DNA from: Lactuca virosa
Lineage: Eukaryota > Streptophyta > Magnoliopsida > Asterales > Asteraceae
DNA: 64,000 bases
Reading direction: 5' to 3'
Assembly: GCA_928212115.1 (NCBI GenBank)
Contig: CAKMRJ010003334.1
Location: forward strand, 35,531,385-35,595,384
Positions 1 to 11,736 of the stretch are shown in pieces. Below the pieces are notes generated by a model. It made no database searches and was not told the DNA's origin. It saw only the letters and a list, made by a program, of their open reading frames with translations. The translations under genes and the position numbers were made by a program. Numbering within the stretch: the stretch's first letter is position 1; every line of letters begins with the position of its first letter.

Positions 1-922
1 TGTACACCATAGGAGTGTTAGAATGCTTAAAAACCCATCACCTCTCCCCAACAGACTGGGGTCCTACACTTCCGCCCATACAACAGCTCGAAAGGCGAGG
101 CGCCAATACTGGAATGATAGCTGTTGTTGTAGGAGAACTCTAAAAGCGGTAGGTGGGATTCCCAACTCCCACCGAAATCAATGACGCACACCCTCAACAT
201 ATCCTCGAGGGTCTGTATGGTCCTCACGTACCTAGTTCCTCGTGGAACTTCTGCCAAAAACGGGAAGTAAATCGGACATCCCGGTCGGAAACTATGGAAA
301 CTGGAACCCCATGGCGAGAGACAATCTCGCGGACGTACAGGTCGGCCAACTTCTCCGCCGACGAACTCTCCCGTATAGCTAGGAAATGGGCACTCTTGGT
401 CAATCGATCCACGATGACCCATATAGCATCAAAACCCTTTGTCGTCTTTGGCAACTTCGTGATGAAATCCATCGTGATCCGTTCCCATTTCCACATGGGA
501 ATCTCCAGGGGCTGCAGCTTACCATGCGGCCTCTGGTGCTCGCCTTAACCATCCTACAGGTCAAGCACCTCTCAACAAACCAAGCGATACTATCGCTTTC
601 ATGCCCGGCCACCAATAACTCGAACTCAGATCACGGTACATCTTGGTGGCTCCTGGATGAATAGAGAACCGAGACTTATAAGCCTCCTCCATCACTGTCT
701 GCCGGACCCCTCCGGTCATCGGAACCCAAACCCGACCGTAACGGGTCAACAATCTGCGGCTATCCTGAACAAATCGGGCACTTTCGCCCTTAATCTTCTC
801 CAACTTCCAGTTCTCTGGTCTCATACCCTCCATCTGAGCATCCCTTACCAGACCCACCAGCGGGGAATCCACCTCTATCCTCATACACCTGGCTGGGGTC
901 GAGGACCCAGCTGACTTGCGGC
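1..922 (-). pseudogene. Element A integrase region (broken, partial)
   Basis: Three overlapping minus-strand frames together cover an integrase. At about 561-760 lies the HHCC zinc-binding part (an HPG...Y.DL...WPGMK stretch). The second Cys pair, ERCLTCR, is in a different frame near 560. At 224-496 is the catalytic core, with TMDFI and a later SDRD.RF block carrying two of the D,D-35-E acidic residues. At 27-422 is the following FSYNNSYHSSI and PFELLYGR region. The frame changes between blocks mean no functional integrase can be made. The C-terminal part lies beyond the window. Confidence 0.88.
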
Positions 923-2238
923 TCAGAGCATCCGCAACACGTTCGCTTTACCAGATGGTAAAGGAATCTCACAATCAAATAGTCCTTGACTACATCCAGC
1001 CACCTCGCTGCCTCCATGTTTAGGTTTGGCTGATCCATAAATGCGCCTCAACTCTTGTGATCCGTGTATATGGTACAACGGACCCCGTACAGATAGTGCC
1101 TTCCAAATCTGGAGCGAAACCACCGCTCCCAACTCAAGATCATGTGTGGGGTATCTCGTCTCATGCGGCTTTAACTGCCGCGATGCATAAGCTATCACTC
1201 GTCCCCTCTGCATGAGGACTGCCCCTAAGCCTGTGATGGACGCATCACAAAATACCATGAAATCCTCCCCTCCCTCAGGGAGTGTCAACACTGGCGCCTC
1301 GCATAACCGCTGCCGGAGGGTCTCGAACGCCCTCTGCTGCTCAGGGCCCCACCGGAAATCCACTCCCTTCCTCGTAGACGAGTGAGGGGTACGACAACCT
1401 TGGAGAAATCACGAATGAACCTCCGATAATACCCTGCTAAACCCAAGAAACTCCTGATGTCTGAGGGAGATCTCGGAGTCTCCCACTGCATAACCGCCTC
1501 CACCTTGGCCGGATCAACCAAAATCCCATCCTGGTTAACGAGATGTCCGAGGAACTGAACCTCTCGTAACCAAAACTCACACTTCGAGAACTTGGCATAC
1601 AGCCGTTCTCGTCGCAGTACCCCCAGCAGCTCCCTGAGATGCTCCTCATGTTGCTCTCGGGTCTTGGAATATACCAAGATGTCATCTATGAACACAATGA
1701 CTGAGAGATCAAGCATCGGTCTGCAGACTCGGTTCATCAGATCCATGAACATTGCTGGCGCGTTGGTAAGCCCAAACGGCATCACCACGAACTCGTAATG
1801 ACCATAACGAGTCCGAAACGCGGTTTTCTCCACGTCTTCCCCCCTCACCCTGACCTGGTGGTATCCTGATCTCAAATCAATCTTGGAAAACCAAGATGCA
1901 CACTGCAGCTGATCAAAAAGATCGTCTATCCTCGGAAGCGGATAACGGTTCTTCACCGTTAACTTGTTCAGCTCCCTATAGTTAATGCACATCCTGTGCG
2001 AACCGTCCTTCTTCCTGATGAAAAGGATCGGTGCTCCCCAGGGTGAACTACTCGGACGAATGAACTGCTTACCCAGCAGCTCCTGCAAATGAGACGACAA
2101 CTCCTGCATCTCTGGTGGTGCCAGTCGGTACGGCACCTTAGCGATAGGGGCCGCACCCGACACTAGATCAATCCTAAACTCAACCTCAACCTGCCTCCGG
2201 AGGCACTCCGGGTAACTCATCCGGAAACACATCAGCAA
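923..2238 (-). pseudogene. Element A reverse transcriptase and RNase H (broken)
   Basis: The frame at 1285-2238 holds a nearly complete gypsy RT: PYRLAPPEM entry, RKKDGS.RMCINYRELN, KNRYPLPRIDDLFDQL, FSKIDLRSGYHQ, MPFGLTNAPA.F and the active-site VFIDDIL block. FLGH and the FLGLAGYYRRFI thumb follow. A frameshift near 1363-1290 separates it from the RNase H frame (923-1363), which has FCDAS..GLGAVLMQ and IAYASRQLKPHE. RT motifs are intact, so decay is moderate, but the frameshift kills the polyprotein. Confidence 0.92.
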
Positions 2239-2753
2239 ACTCCCTAACCACCGGAACCTCTGAAACTGAGAGCTGCTCCCTAACCCGCGTATCTACTACA
2301 TACGCCAATAACCGCACACCCGTGCTGTATATACTGTCGAGCCCTGGCTGCCGAACAAAACCCTGATCCAACCTGGTGCCCTCGCCATATACTACCAGTT
2401 CTCCCCACTTGGGTTCGAACCACCACCCGCTGCCTCTCACAGTCGATCATGGCTCCGAAACGGCTAAGCCAATCCATCCCTACAATCACACATACATCCC
2501 CCATGGGGATAGGAATCAAATCTATTGGGAAGGACACCCCGAAAATCTCCAACTCGCATCCTCGGAAAACCGAAGAAGCAGAAACCCCGTGCTCGTTGGC
2601 GATCGAAACTCGCAACGGACACTCAAGATCACCTATCGGCACACTGAACCCTCTAGAGAAGGTCTGAGATACAAACGACCGACTCGCCCTCGAGTCAAAT
2701 AATACCAAAGCGGGCAAGGAATTCACTAAAAACGTACCTAACCACAGGTACAA
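2186..2753 (-). pseudogene. Element A aspartic protease region (mutated)
   Basis: Retropepsin-like region upstream of RT. The flap/ILVGMDWL-like element is present as VIVGMDWLSRFGA. The catalytic triad that is normally D-[ST]-G appears as D-S-R (LFDSRAS), so the conserved Gly is replaced by Arg, expected to inactivate the enzyme. The linker to RT (DVFPDELPGVPP) is in the neighbouring frame at 2186-2440, so a frameshift lies between. Confidence 0.85.
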
Positions 2754-2800
2754 TCAATAAGCATAACACCAATATAATAACCGAGACAGAGAATAAAAAC

Positions 2801-4065
2801 TTACCAGCAACCACATCCGGTGCTGCCTTGGCCTCCTCGGCCGTGAGCTGGAAGGCGCGACCCTGAGCCTTCGGAGGCTCCACCCTGCCTGGCCTCCCAT
2901 CTCCAATCCTCATAGTGGTTGGCGCGAGACCCTGCGCCGACTTGGTGGCGAGCTGCGGAAAAGTTGGTCTTCATATGACCAACCTGATGACAATGGTAGC
3001 AAATCCTCATATCTGCTGGAGGGGCGGACTGACGGCAGTCCCTGGCATAGTGCCCCTCCTTTCCACATTTGTGGCACCCCCCTCCTGCTCTACACACTCC
3101 CGAATGAACCCTGCCACACTTTCCACAAGTGCGGCTCTGCTGACCCCCAGACCGTGCATCTGCGGTCTTAGACCGCTTAGGCGCCGGCTGAGATTGTGTC
3201 GGTGCCTGATGTTGCTCCTTCTGCTGCAGCTCTATCTCCAACTCACACCGCCTCGCGACTTCCTGTAGATCCAGGAGGGTCTCACAACGCTGTGTAGCCA
3301 CAAACTGTCGTATGTCCGTCTTGAGCATACTCAGATAACTAGTCATCTGAGACTGCTCCGACGCAAACTCCGGGCAAAACATCGCCCTCTCCGTGAACAT
3401 CCGGGTAATCTCCATCACAGACTCCCCATCCTGTCTCAATGTCAAAAACTCTTGAGCAAGCCGCTCTCGTTCCACGCGCGGAACGTAGCGGGTGCGAAAC
3501 ATATCCCGAAACTGCTCCCAAGTAACAGCAGCCCGCTGATCATCAGAATATGAACTTGTCGTCAATCTCCACCATTCCTTTGCCCCGAGCCTAAGCAGGT
3601 TCAGAGCACACCTGACCTTCTGGTCAGCAGGACATGAGCACGTGAAGAAACAGCCCTCCACGTCAGACAACCACCGTATAGCCCTGATCGCATCCTGAGT
3701 ACCATCAAATGTCGGGGGCTTCGTATTATCGAAGTCCCGGTACTGGAAAGCCCTGTTTTGGTTCCTCCTCCAACCCCTGCCGCAGTTACAGCCGAAGTGG
3801 CTGCAGCGGCTGCTGTCTCTGCTAGAGCTGCATATCGCTCATCAAAATACTCGACCATCGCGGTCTTGATCGACCCAAACATCTCTGGTAGCTGCGCTCG
3901 GAAAGCTGCAGCGACCTCATCGTGTAGAATCTCCCGGATCCTGGCATCCAGCTCCTCAGTCCCCATCTGAACCACGGGCTTAGGTGCTACCGGCACCTCT
4001 GGCCCTCCGTCCCCCTGTCCCGACCCTGATCCGGACCCAACAGCAAAACGTCTCGTCACCACCAT
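2801..4065 (-). pseudogene. Element A gag (broken)
   Basis: Gag begins at the ATG at 4065 (MVVTRRFAVG), followed by a Gly/Ser-rich then coiled region. A frameshift around 3600-3670 moves to the frame ending at 2801. That frame carries the retrotransposon gag domain (AKEWW, W..F...F...Y.P) and three CCHC-like knuckles: CGKCGRVHSGVC, a canonical CHKCGKEGHYARDC, and CYHCHQVGHMKTNF, which has lost its last Cys. Gag forms the virus-like particle and binds element RNA. The loss of frame and of a knuckle residue marks it as dead. Confidence 0.88.
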
Positions 4066-4803
4066 ACTGAAAAATACGTTCAAGACATCAGATACACAAC
4101 ATATTATCGGGAGACCAAAACTCACAAATCCTAGGGGTTGTGACTTCCTTGCTACGCGTATGGGTCATGTGCTTCCAGTAGTACGGGCCCATACTACCTT
4201 CCACACCTACCCATATTTGTCTCAAGTATCACCATAACTCCCTAATACTATACTCAACATAATGTGCGCTCAACACTCATTACTAGGGGACATTGCCTAT
4301 CTCATTATTGATCCCACAGCTCTGCACAACTCATACTTCCATGGAACTTCCATCAGCCCCTGCAGCGCTAGTGTATGCTAGCCGCACATAACGCTGGACC
4401 CGATAGACTTTCGAATATCCAATCCTACCCTAAGATCGAGTCAGACATTCTCAGGCTATAAGATCTTAACTATACACGACCGTGATGCATACACTAAACA
4501 TCTACAGTTATGATGTCAATCCCATATACAAGAAACCCTAGGCTAATAGGTATCATATAATCAGGCAAATCTATCATGCGATTCCTGAAGATCCCTAGCC
4601 TAGCACTGGCATGATGTCCCTAACATATCAGAATATCAAATAACTGTATGGTATTTTGGGGTTTACTTACAGGCTCCGGCTGATCGTACCCTCTGCATCC
4701 TCCATCCTTTTTTTTGAAAACCATTTTTAAAACTTACTTCCCAAAAATCTCCTTGGTTTGAGACTGGATTCACACGAGTGTTCCTCCAATTCACTCAAAC
4801 CAA

Positions 4804-4816
4804 GGCTCTGATACCA
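4804..4816 (-). promoter_or_regulatory. Primer binding site of element A
   Basis: On the minus strand the sequence is TGGTATCAGAGCC, three bases downstream of the LTR end (..ACA-agt-TGG). It is complementary to the 3' end of initiator tRNA-Met, the usual primer of plant gypsy and copia elements. It fixes the inner LTR boundary at 4820. Confidence 0.9.
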
Positions 4817-5101
4817 ACTTGTAACGTCCATAAATTTTACGCCAAATTCAAACTTTTTCAACCATAAATAAAAGTCAAATAGTATTGTTTACAAAATGTT
4901 TTCAAATCAATATCCATCAGAGTGTCCCAAAATCATATCATAAGGATGAGGAGCGGTACGGTCACGCCTTCGCCTTGCCACGATCTCCTGAAGTACCTGA
5001 AACAATAAACTGAAACTATAAGCCCGAGGGCTTAGTGAGCTATCCCCAAAATACCAATACCACACTAACAATACCATATCAGTAACAACCAATCAATCAA
5101 T

Positions 5102-5290
5102 CATGCATACTGGGCCATCGGCCTGACTGGTCCGCCCTACCGGGCCTACAGTCTAACTGAATCTATTCATGCATACTGGGCCATCGGCCTGACTGGACCT
5201 CCCTACCGGGCCTTCAGTCTATCAGAGTCTATCCCGAGCCTTCGGCATGACTGGTCCGCCTCGTGGGCCTGCAGTCTCCCCGGACCGCTC
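5102..5290. repeat. 66-bp tandem repeat inside LTR A
   Basis: The unit starting CATGCATACTGGGCCATCGG occurs at 5102 and 5168 (period 66), with a degraded third copy from about 5233. Related GGCCCGATGC-type units occur inverted in the LTR fragment at 22.8 kb. Confidence 0.8.
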
Positions 5291-5807
5291 ATAGGGTATG
5301 TTGGCCTTCAGCATAAAGCAGGACCGCCTCAACCCAACCAATAAGCAAATAACCAAGTTCACATAACTATCATATATTGGCATATACAACATCAAACATA
5401 TCTATCACACTGATCATCAACCATAGAATCCTCTCGTAACGAGAGTACCGACCTAGCAGGTCACTAACATACCAATCCTTACGGATCATAAAGCATAACA
5501 TACTGTCTACCCTGATTCTGATCTAGCAGACCAAAGCATATGTAGCATACCATAACAATAACAACAAAAAGGGTCGGCCTTGGTGCCGTAGACCCTATCG
5601 ATATAGTGAGGATGACTCACCTTGCAGATGTCGACTCGAAAGGTAAACTCAAATTCTCGGATCACTTGTCACATACTCCACCACCTATGACCATAGTATA
5701 ATATACTCATAAGTCCTTAACTCTATAAGGTACTCCATAACCCACCAGTCAACCCTGGTCAAAGTCAAAGTCCTCAGTCAAGGTCAACAATCCATGTTGA
5801 CCCCCAA

Positions 5808-6830
5808 CTCGCCGAGTACCCTTGGCTACTCGCCGAGTTCCTCGAAGCACATTCCACTCGCCGAGTCATCGGGGTGACTCGTCGAGTTCCTTCGATTCCC
5901 GATCAAACTCTAAGGCTACCCGTCGAGTTCCCTCATTTCCACTCGACGGGCACATACGCATGCATATCCTAGGGAAAACTCATCCGACTCGCCGAGTTGT
6001 TCTTCAACTCGTCGAGTCATATGGTGATCTTCCTCGGACTCACCGAGTTATTCATCCAACTCGTCGAGTTCACGGCCATCTTCATGTGACTCGCCGAGTC
6101 AACCTTGCGACTCGCTGAGTCCATTCAGTCCATTTTCCATACAGACTTGTTTTGAGCCAAGCAGCAGCTCCAAATCACAGGTCCAAGCTTCTAGGGCATG
6201 CTTTTCACGTAAAGTTGCAAACTTTACGTGCATGCATGACTAATAAGGCTCTTAATGCCAAAACTAAGTTCTTAATGGGGATTTATGCACAAGGAGGGCC
6301 TCATTCTCGACCAAAATCATAGCTTTATGACTCTAGAACCAAAGAAGGTTACAGATCTGAAGTTACAACTTCAGATCTAGCTCATATCCCACATTACCAT
6401 CTCAACCAACCCATAAAAACCCTAGATCTCAACCAAAAGAGGTCTAGAAAGAAAAAGGAGAAAAGGTGACGACTTTATACCTCCAAATGATGCTATTTGA
6501 GGTAGATTTCTGATCTCCCACACTTCCTTGCTCCTAGCCTTTTGTTTCCCCAAGCTTCTCTCCTCAAAAGATCTCCTCTCCAAAGCTTTACACACACAAT
6601 AATGAACACCACACGAATTAGAGTTTTTTTCTGAGCTCTCAAGGACTGCAAAGAGGCCAAAGGAGGCCTATGCTTCCTTAAATAGGGTGCAAAACCCTGG
6701 GATTTAGGGTTTCATCTGCCAGCTCCTACTCGTCGAGTCCCAATATGGACTCGTCGAGTAGGTCACTTAACACGCGATCCCACCCCGCTGCTACTCGACG
6801 AGTAGGTCCACCAACACGTCGAGTAGAGCT
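5808..6830. repeat. Array of ACTCGNCGAGT palindromes in LTR A
   Basis: About 16 copies of an 11-bp palindrome, ACTCG-N-CGAGT with N = C, T or A. Some are imperfect, such as ACTCACCGAGT. Twelve are at about 5808-6122 and four at about 6728-6822. The second cluster lies directly upstream (minus strand) of the predicted TATA near 6680; the first would be in the transcribed leader. Some copies have longer arms, for example TGACTCG-C-CGAGTCA and TACTCG-A-CGAGTA. Function unknown; see findings. Confidence 0.85.
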
Positions 6831-6879
6831 TCACCCAATAAATCTTATTTAAACAATACCTGAGAATCGGGGCGTTACA

Positions 6880-7131
6880 GTGTATTGTTGCGGGTATGGG
6901 TATTTTGGGGAAACTCACTAAGCTCTCGGGCTTAGAGTTTCAGTTTATTGTTTCAGGTACATCAGGGGATCGCGACAAGGCGAAGGCGTGATCGTACAGC
7001 TCCTCATGTTTTGTCTATGTTTCTGGGAAAACTCTGATATTATACATTTTGAAAACAAAGTTGTAATGATTTTTAATGGTTTGAAATGTTTTTAAAAAGT
7101 TTAAATTGGTTTGAATTTTTGGGTGTTACAA
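6880..7131 (+). repeat. Gypsy LTR 3' fragment, opposite orientation to element A
   Basis: Resembles the reverse complement of 4820-5060: both contain GGTATTTTGGGG, CTCACTAAGC, GTTTCAGTTTATTGTTTCAGGTAC and GGCGAAGGCGTGA blocks. It ends GGGTGTTACA at 7131. It is a related but diverged LTR whose upstream part was probably displaced by the insertion of element A at 6879/6880. Confidence 0.75.
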
Positions 7132-8589
7132 AAACTCACATAGGGAAACAACGACACATACGTTGAATCAAATTTGTGGGACACTACTTCATTGTACTCA
7201 TAGAGTACTGGTTAAAGTCCTGTGTTATAACCTTAATCTCTTGTAGGGAGAGCGTGATACTTGTGTATAGATCTATATTGGGACTCACAATCCTGCACCC
7301 TAAGTTGCTTACAATAGCTAAACCGGTAGGTCTGGGATGACAAATGTCAAAACATCCCGACGCTCGAAGAACGTCGTAACAGGCATTATTTTGTCAATTG
7401 CACGGTTATAATAACTCACATAGGGAAACAACGACACATATAGTTTACGAGGATTCATACATTCTTAAGGGATTTATTTATTTAAAACTGTACTCACTCT
7501 CATAAGTATGGAAAATACTTGTACATTTCGGTCTTGGGTTTCAAGACTACAACTCAGTTTATAAGGAAAATTATTGGATTTTTCTTGAACATACATTACA
7601 TTTATAAAGAAATAAATTTTCTTTATGTACTACTACTACTACTACTACAGTATATTATTTTCACGAACAAACACTCGCTCTTATTGGTCTTAGGGTAGTT
7701 AAGACTACATTTCGTCTAGAATGGTTAGATTCCATCCATAATTGCTACGTGTATACGGCAGGGTTATATAAAATTTAGACACGATCTACTTGGAAATGGC
7801 TGGGTATGCATTAGATAATGTTCCTCGTTTGGTTGTGGGTTTAGGGCAGACCCATTATATTCGACGGTTTATTCGATCTTGATTTTTATATAACTTATAT
7901 ACACTGGGGGATTATAGAAGGAAGTTATAGGTCTTTCTAGAAGTACACTATTTTAAGACACAAAAATTTACATATCTGGAGTAACTTTTACCCCGAGAGC
8001 ATGCATACATAAGGGTTGTATCGTTATAAAACTACTTTGCACCGTTTTCAAGTACAAAACAACTTTCATTTCGGAAATCATGCATCCAAATGGTTTTTAT
8101 ACAAATTTAAAAATCTATGTAATATTACCACTCAAGCATACGATAACATTTATACATTTTGGTCCGAAGGGACTATGACTACATTCCATTTTACTAAGAA
8201 AATATAGGATTTTCTGGAGGAACATACGAACATTTTCAAGGAAAAATAACTTATTTTTCTAAAACAAAATACTTATGAACTCACCAACTTAAATGTTGAT
8301 ACACTTTCAAAATTAATTGTATTCTCAGGAAACCAGTAGGCAGATACATGCGCAAGTTTTCAAGAAGACAGAGCATAATAGCTTATAGTCTTAGCATAAT
8401 AGCTTCTAGTCTTAGTTTTTACTATATACATTTGGAAGTCATTCAAAGCTATGTTTCAAATATAATGTAAACACTATATTATCAATACAATGGTTGTTGC
8501 TTTGATTACTACTATTTAATTGTGATGATATTGTTCATGACGTCCTCCGCCCTCGAACGTTTCCGCCGTCTCGGTTTGGGGGTGTGACA
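7132..8589 (+). repeat. LTR fragment related to the LTR of element B
   Basis: Shares blocks with 55.9-56.8 kb: GGGAGAGCG..., TGTGTATAGATCTATA, AACTCACCAAC, GTATTCTCAGG and CGTTTCCGCCGTCT, then GGGGGTGTGACA at the end (8589). No primer binding site follows, so it is a solo or truncated LTR. A 27-bp direct repeat beginning ACTCACATAGGGAAACAACG is at 7135 and 7414. Confidence 0.75.
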
Positions 8590-9156
8590 TACTACTCAAG
8601 TTTGTGTATCGTTTTCATATTTTTAAGTCACTCAATTGTATAGATTTGATGATGCAAAATATATACATTATAGTTATAGTTAGATAGTTAATTTGAAGAT
8701 ATGCTGATGAAAGTTCATATGCCGAAGACTGAATAACATCCCTAGATGACTGAAAGACCCTGAAGACTCTATCAACACCAAAGGTATGAAGACACCATCT
8801 ACTGAAGACTGATCAGTGTGTCCAGACACTTGTATACTTATCTACAAAAATGCAATAATACATGACTTCTATCAATATTATCTTTCAAATTTAATTTACA
8901 CTAAGGATAGAAGCAGAATTAAAATTTGATAATAACGGTATAAGACCTTAGTTTTATTTTACGAATAACGTAGTAATTAAATCGAGACAAATTTAGAACA
9001 CGATCATTTGAATATAACTTATTAAAACCATAAACAATAACTAGTATTTAATGCCAATTGACACTTCTGTGTTTTGAAGGTAAATTATTTTTAGGGTGTG
9101 CACTATTTAGTTTACTTAGGACGAACTCATAAAATTTTTAAACACGCCTCAAAACA
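8590..9156. other. Intergenic, nothing recognised
   Basis: AT-rich sequence without ORFs, TIRs or LTR ends that I can identify. It ends in a (TA)n tract. Confidence 0.6.
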
Positions 9157-9192
<36 letters not shown>

Positions 9193-9234
9193 ATATATAT
9201 ATATATATATATCTATATATATATCTATATATAT
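9157..9234. repeat. (TA)n microsatellite
   Basis: About 78 bp of slightly interrupted TA repeat immediately left of the TIR element at 9237. A matching TA tract begins directly right of that element. Confidence 0.95.
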
Positions 9235-9236
9235 GA

Positions 9237-10629
9237 GGTGGGTTCAATTGAGAAAATAAAAAGGTTGAGAATGGGGGATCATTCTTAGTCACTCATTTAA
9301 TTAGCCTCTAAACATAAAGGACACAGTGACAAACTTGTAAATATGATATAATAGCCTTCAATCACAAATACGTAAGTGTAGAGAATTAGATAACAGTTGA
9401 AATTCATTCGTTTTTTCTTTCAATCCAACCTTCAATTCTGCTTGAATACGAATATATCTTCAACATCTACGGTTAATTATACTCCCAGCATCATTAGAAC
9501 AACATCATCGATAATCAACAAAAAATTCAATTCGTATCATTCATTCAACATCGTTCATCAAATAAAACATCGAAATTAAGGTTAGAAAAAGATCAAATCA
9601 TTTTTGTTTGAAAAATTTTCATATATTTCTCTACCAATCTACTATTTTGTAAGATTTAAATAGTCAAAGTATCATATTTATCACATTTTTAAAAAAGTTA
9701 ACTTGTATGCACTCCAACTGTTTGATGAAATGCATAAACTAAATTACCACGTTATATTCACATATGAATATTTTTCACCTGAATCAATATGTGATTATTA
9801 AAACACAAAAAAATATGCAAGTCTGTATGTTATTTATATGTGAATAACATATAAAAATTATATATATTTCTGAAAACACCTTGTAATATTCATATATGAA
9901 TATATTGTGCAATATTCACATATGAATATACCAACTATTATTCATAAGTGAATATACGATATAATATTCACAAGTGAATATAGTATGTACTATTCTCATT
10001 GTATATACCATGTAATACTATATAATATTCACATATGAAAATATCATCTAATATTCATAAGTGAATATACCATCTAACATTCACAAGTGAATATACTATG
10101 TAATATCACAAGTGAATGCATCGTCTAATATTTAAATATGAATATACTATGTTTAGTATATGCTATATTCATATATGAATGATACTTAAATTGTAAAAAA
10201 AATTAATCATAGTTTTTATTCATAAGTGAATAACGAATGTACTGTAGTAAAAACCTGATTCATTTTTATTCACTTATGAATAACGAGAGCTGAAAATATA
10301 AAAAAAATAAATTTTTTATTTTATCTTAAATCTATATCAACATGGATGTCTATTTGTAGAGAATAAAAAATCATGAATTTTGGTATATTTAAAATCATTT
10401 TTCGATAAAAATAGTTTCTTAAAAATAAAAAATAAAAACAAAAAAACTATGTTTTTGTATATATTAAGGTAATGCTTAGCATAGTTTAAGGAAACATGTT
10501 TTGTTGGAAAACACATATGCATTCCTTTTCCATTTCTGCCGGTACGTTGGAGGTTTTTGCGGCAAAAATAAATGATTGACTGAGAATGATTCCCCCATTC
10601 TCAACCTTTTTTTTCTCAATTGAACCCTC

Positions 10630-10631
<2 letters not shown>
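9237..10631. mobile_element. Non-autonomous TIR DNA element inserted in a TA tract
   Basis: Inverted ends of about 55 bp: the left end has GGGTTCAATTGAGAAAA..., AAGGTTGAGAATGGGGGA and TCATTCTTAGTCA. The reverse complement of 10577-10631 reads nearly the same, with TCATTCTCAGTCA. No transposase ORF lies between the ends. Both flanks are (TA)n, so a TA-type target duplication would be hidden. The interior carries an array of short palindromes. Superfamily not assigned. Confidence 0.8.
9755..10285. repeat. ATTCACATATGAATAT palindrome array
   Basis: More than a dozen variants of ATTCAYAWRTGAATAT (for example TTCATATATGAAT, TTCACAAGTGAAT), irregularly spaced every 25-45 bp in the interior of the TIR element. 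Each unit is itself nearly self-complementary. Confidence 0.75.
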
Positions 10632-10633
<2 letters not shown>

Positions 10634-10692
<59 letters not shown>

Positions 10693-10937
10693 TTCAAAAT
10701 AAACTATTGAGTACAACAATAGTTGTTTATCATTGTCGATTAACAAAAAATAGTTTATAAATTTTAGCTTCAAATATCAAATTTTTAATAACAAATGGAT
10801 CTCTTTTGTTTCAGCCACAATCTGAAATCAATCGAATTTCAATAACCACAATTACAATAAGGAACACCTAAATTTGAGGTATTCTTAATTTATAGTAATT
10901 TACCGTTAACTTCATACCTATAATTTAATATATATAT

Positions 10938-10992
<55 letters not shown>
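10634..10992. repeat. Two (TA)n tracts around a short AT-rich spacer
   Basis: TA tracts at 10634-10690 and 10928-10992, separated by about 240 bp of sequence without features. Confidence 0.9.
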
Positions 10993-10995
<3 letters not shown>

Positions 10996-11550
10996 CAAAC
11001 ATGGACAAGTATCTTTAAAAATAATAATATATAACAATAATCGTAACAAATATAAAAAGTAAATAAATAGATAACTTAATTTTTAGTTATCTATTTATTT
11101 ATGTAATTGACCTGACTAAGTTATTCGGAATTGATTAGTCAAATTAAAAAAATTAAGCCATAAATTGGATTGGTTTAGGTGATGATATTTTGGCTAAAGA
11201 GTAAGGGGGTTTAAGAAATGTTGTCTACATACCGCCCCAATACTATCTTCGCCCATGAATATAGTAAACTGATGTTTATGAGTGCTTTTTAAAATGACTT
11301 ATTGATTTATTGGTTTTTCAAAAAACTAATAAGTTAAAAAAATGTTTGACAAACACTAAATATTTAGTTATAAAAAATGGTTTTTCCAATAAGAATTTTA
11401 GAAAGAATCTCAAAAAAGCTCTAAAAATAGGTCGATGCTTATATGTAAAAACTAAAAGAAGTAAAAAGTAAAACTAAAGAACCCCACGTTAAGCAATTTC
11501 TTTCCCGCGACAGCAAATATTTGAAATATTCCAATCAAATACAAACTAAC
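10993..11550. other. Intergenic upstream of H2B copy 1
   Basis: AT-rich. The palindrome-like TTATCTATTTATTT/AAATAAATAGATAA pair at about 11060-11100 is the only structure seen. No gene. Confidence 0.5.
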
Positions 11551-11554
11551 TGCA

Positions 11555-11657
11555 TCTACACCGTCAAATACGTATCCATGTAGATCCACGGTGTAGAATG
11601 ATTATCCGCGTCAATAAACATCGACCAATCAAAACGCATATCTCGCTTGTATATAAA
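11555..11657 (+). promoter_or_regulatory. Histone H2B promoter, copy 1
   Basis: Elements shared with the second H2B gene in the same order: CTACACCGTCAAA, ACGTATCC, ATCCACGGT, an octamer-like TATCCGCG at 11603-11610 (reverse of plant histone octamer CGCGGATC, one mismatch), CCAATCAAAACGC, and a TATA box TATATAAA at 11650-11657. The last is about 87 bp before the ATG. Confidence 0.75.
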
Positions 11658-11736
11658 CAACCCAAAACAAGTTTTATCAACACAACCGGGCTCATTTCCT
11701 TTTCGTGCATACACAGCATTCCCATTGTCTCTAAAA

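Larger units (their letters stand above)
1..6879 (-). mobile_element. Ty3/gypsy LTR retrotransposon A, 5' part (left end outside window)
   Basis: Reading on the minus strand, the order is 5' LTR (6879-4820), tRNA-Met-type primer binding site, untranslated leader, gag, protease, RT, RNase H, integrase. This protease-RT-RNaseH-integrase order defines Ty3/gypsy (Metaviridae-type) elements. The integrase continues past the left edge, so the 3' LTR is not visible. Every coding part is broken by frameshifts or stops, so this is a dead copy. Its right LTR edge abuts another gypsy LTR fragment in the opposite orientation, indicating nested insertion. Confidence 0.93.
4820..6879 (-). repeat. 5' LTR of element A (2,060 bp)
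   Basis: Bounded by TGTAACG at the plus-strand left edge and CGTTACA at 6873-6879, giving the TG...CA ends with a 6-bp terminal inverted repeat, and the primer binding site directly inside. A TATA-like CTATTTAAG lies on the minus strand near 6675-6685. Part of the LTR (4870-5060) matches, inverted, the fragment at 6880-7131. It holds a 66-bp tandem repeat and many ACTCGNCGAGT palindromes (separate entries). Confidence 0.9.

Noticed and set aside
5822..6118. 98-codon ORF rich in TRRV repeats in LTR A
   Set aside because: It is only a reading of the ACTCGNCGAGT palindrome array; the reverse frame is similar and there is no other support for a gene.
9755..10285. CRISPR-like array of palindromic units
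   Set aside because: Units vary in sequence and spacing, there are no unique regular spacers or cas genes, and this is a plant nuclear sequence inside a TIR element.
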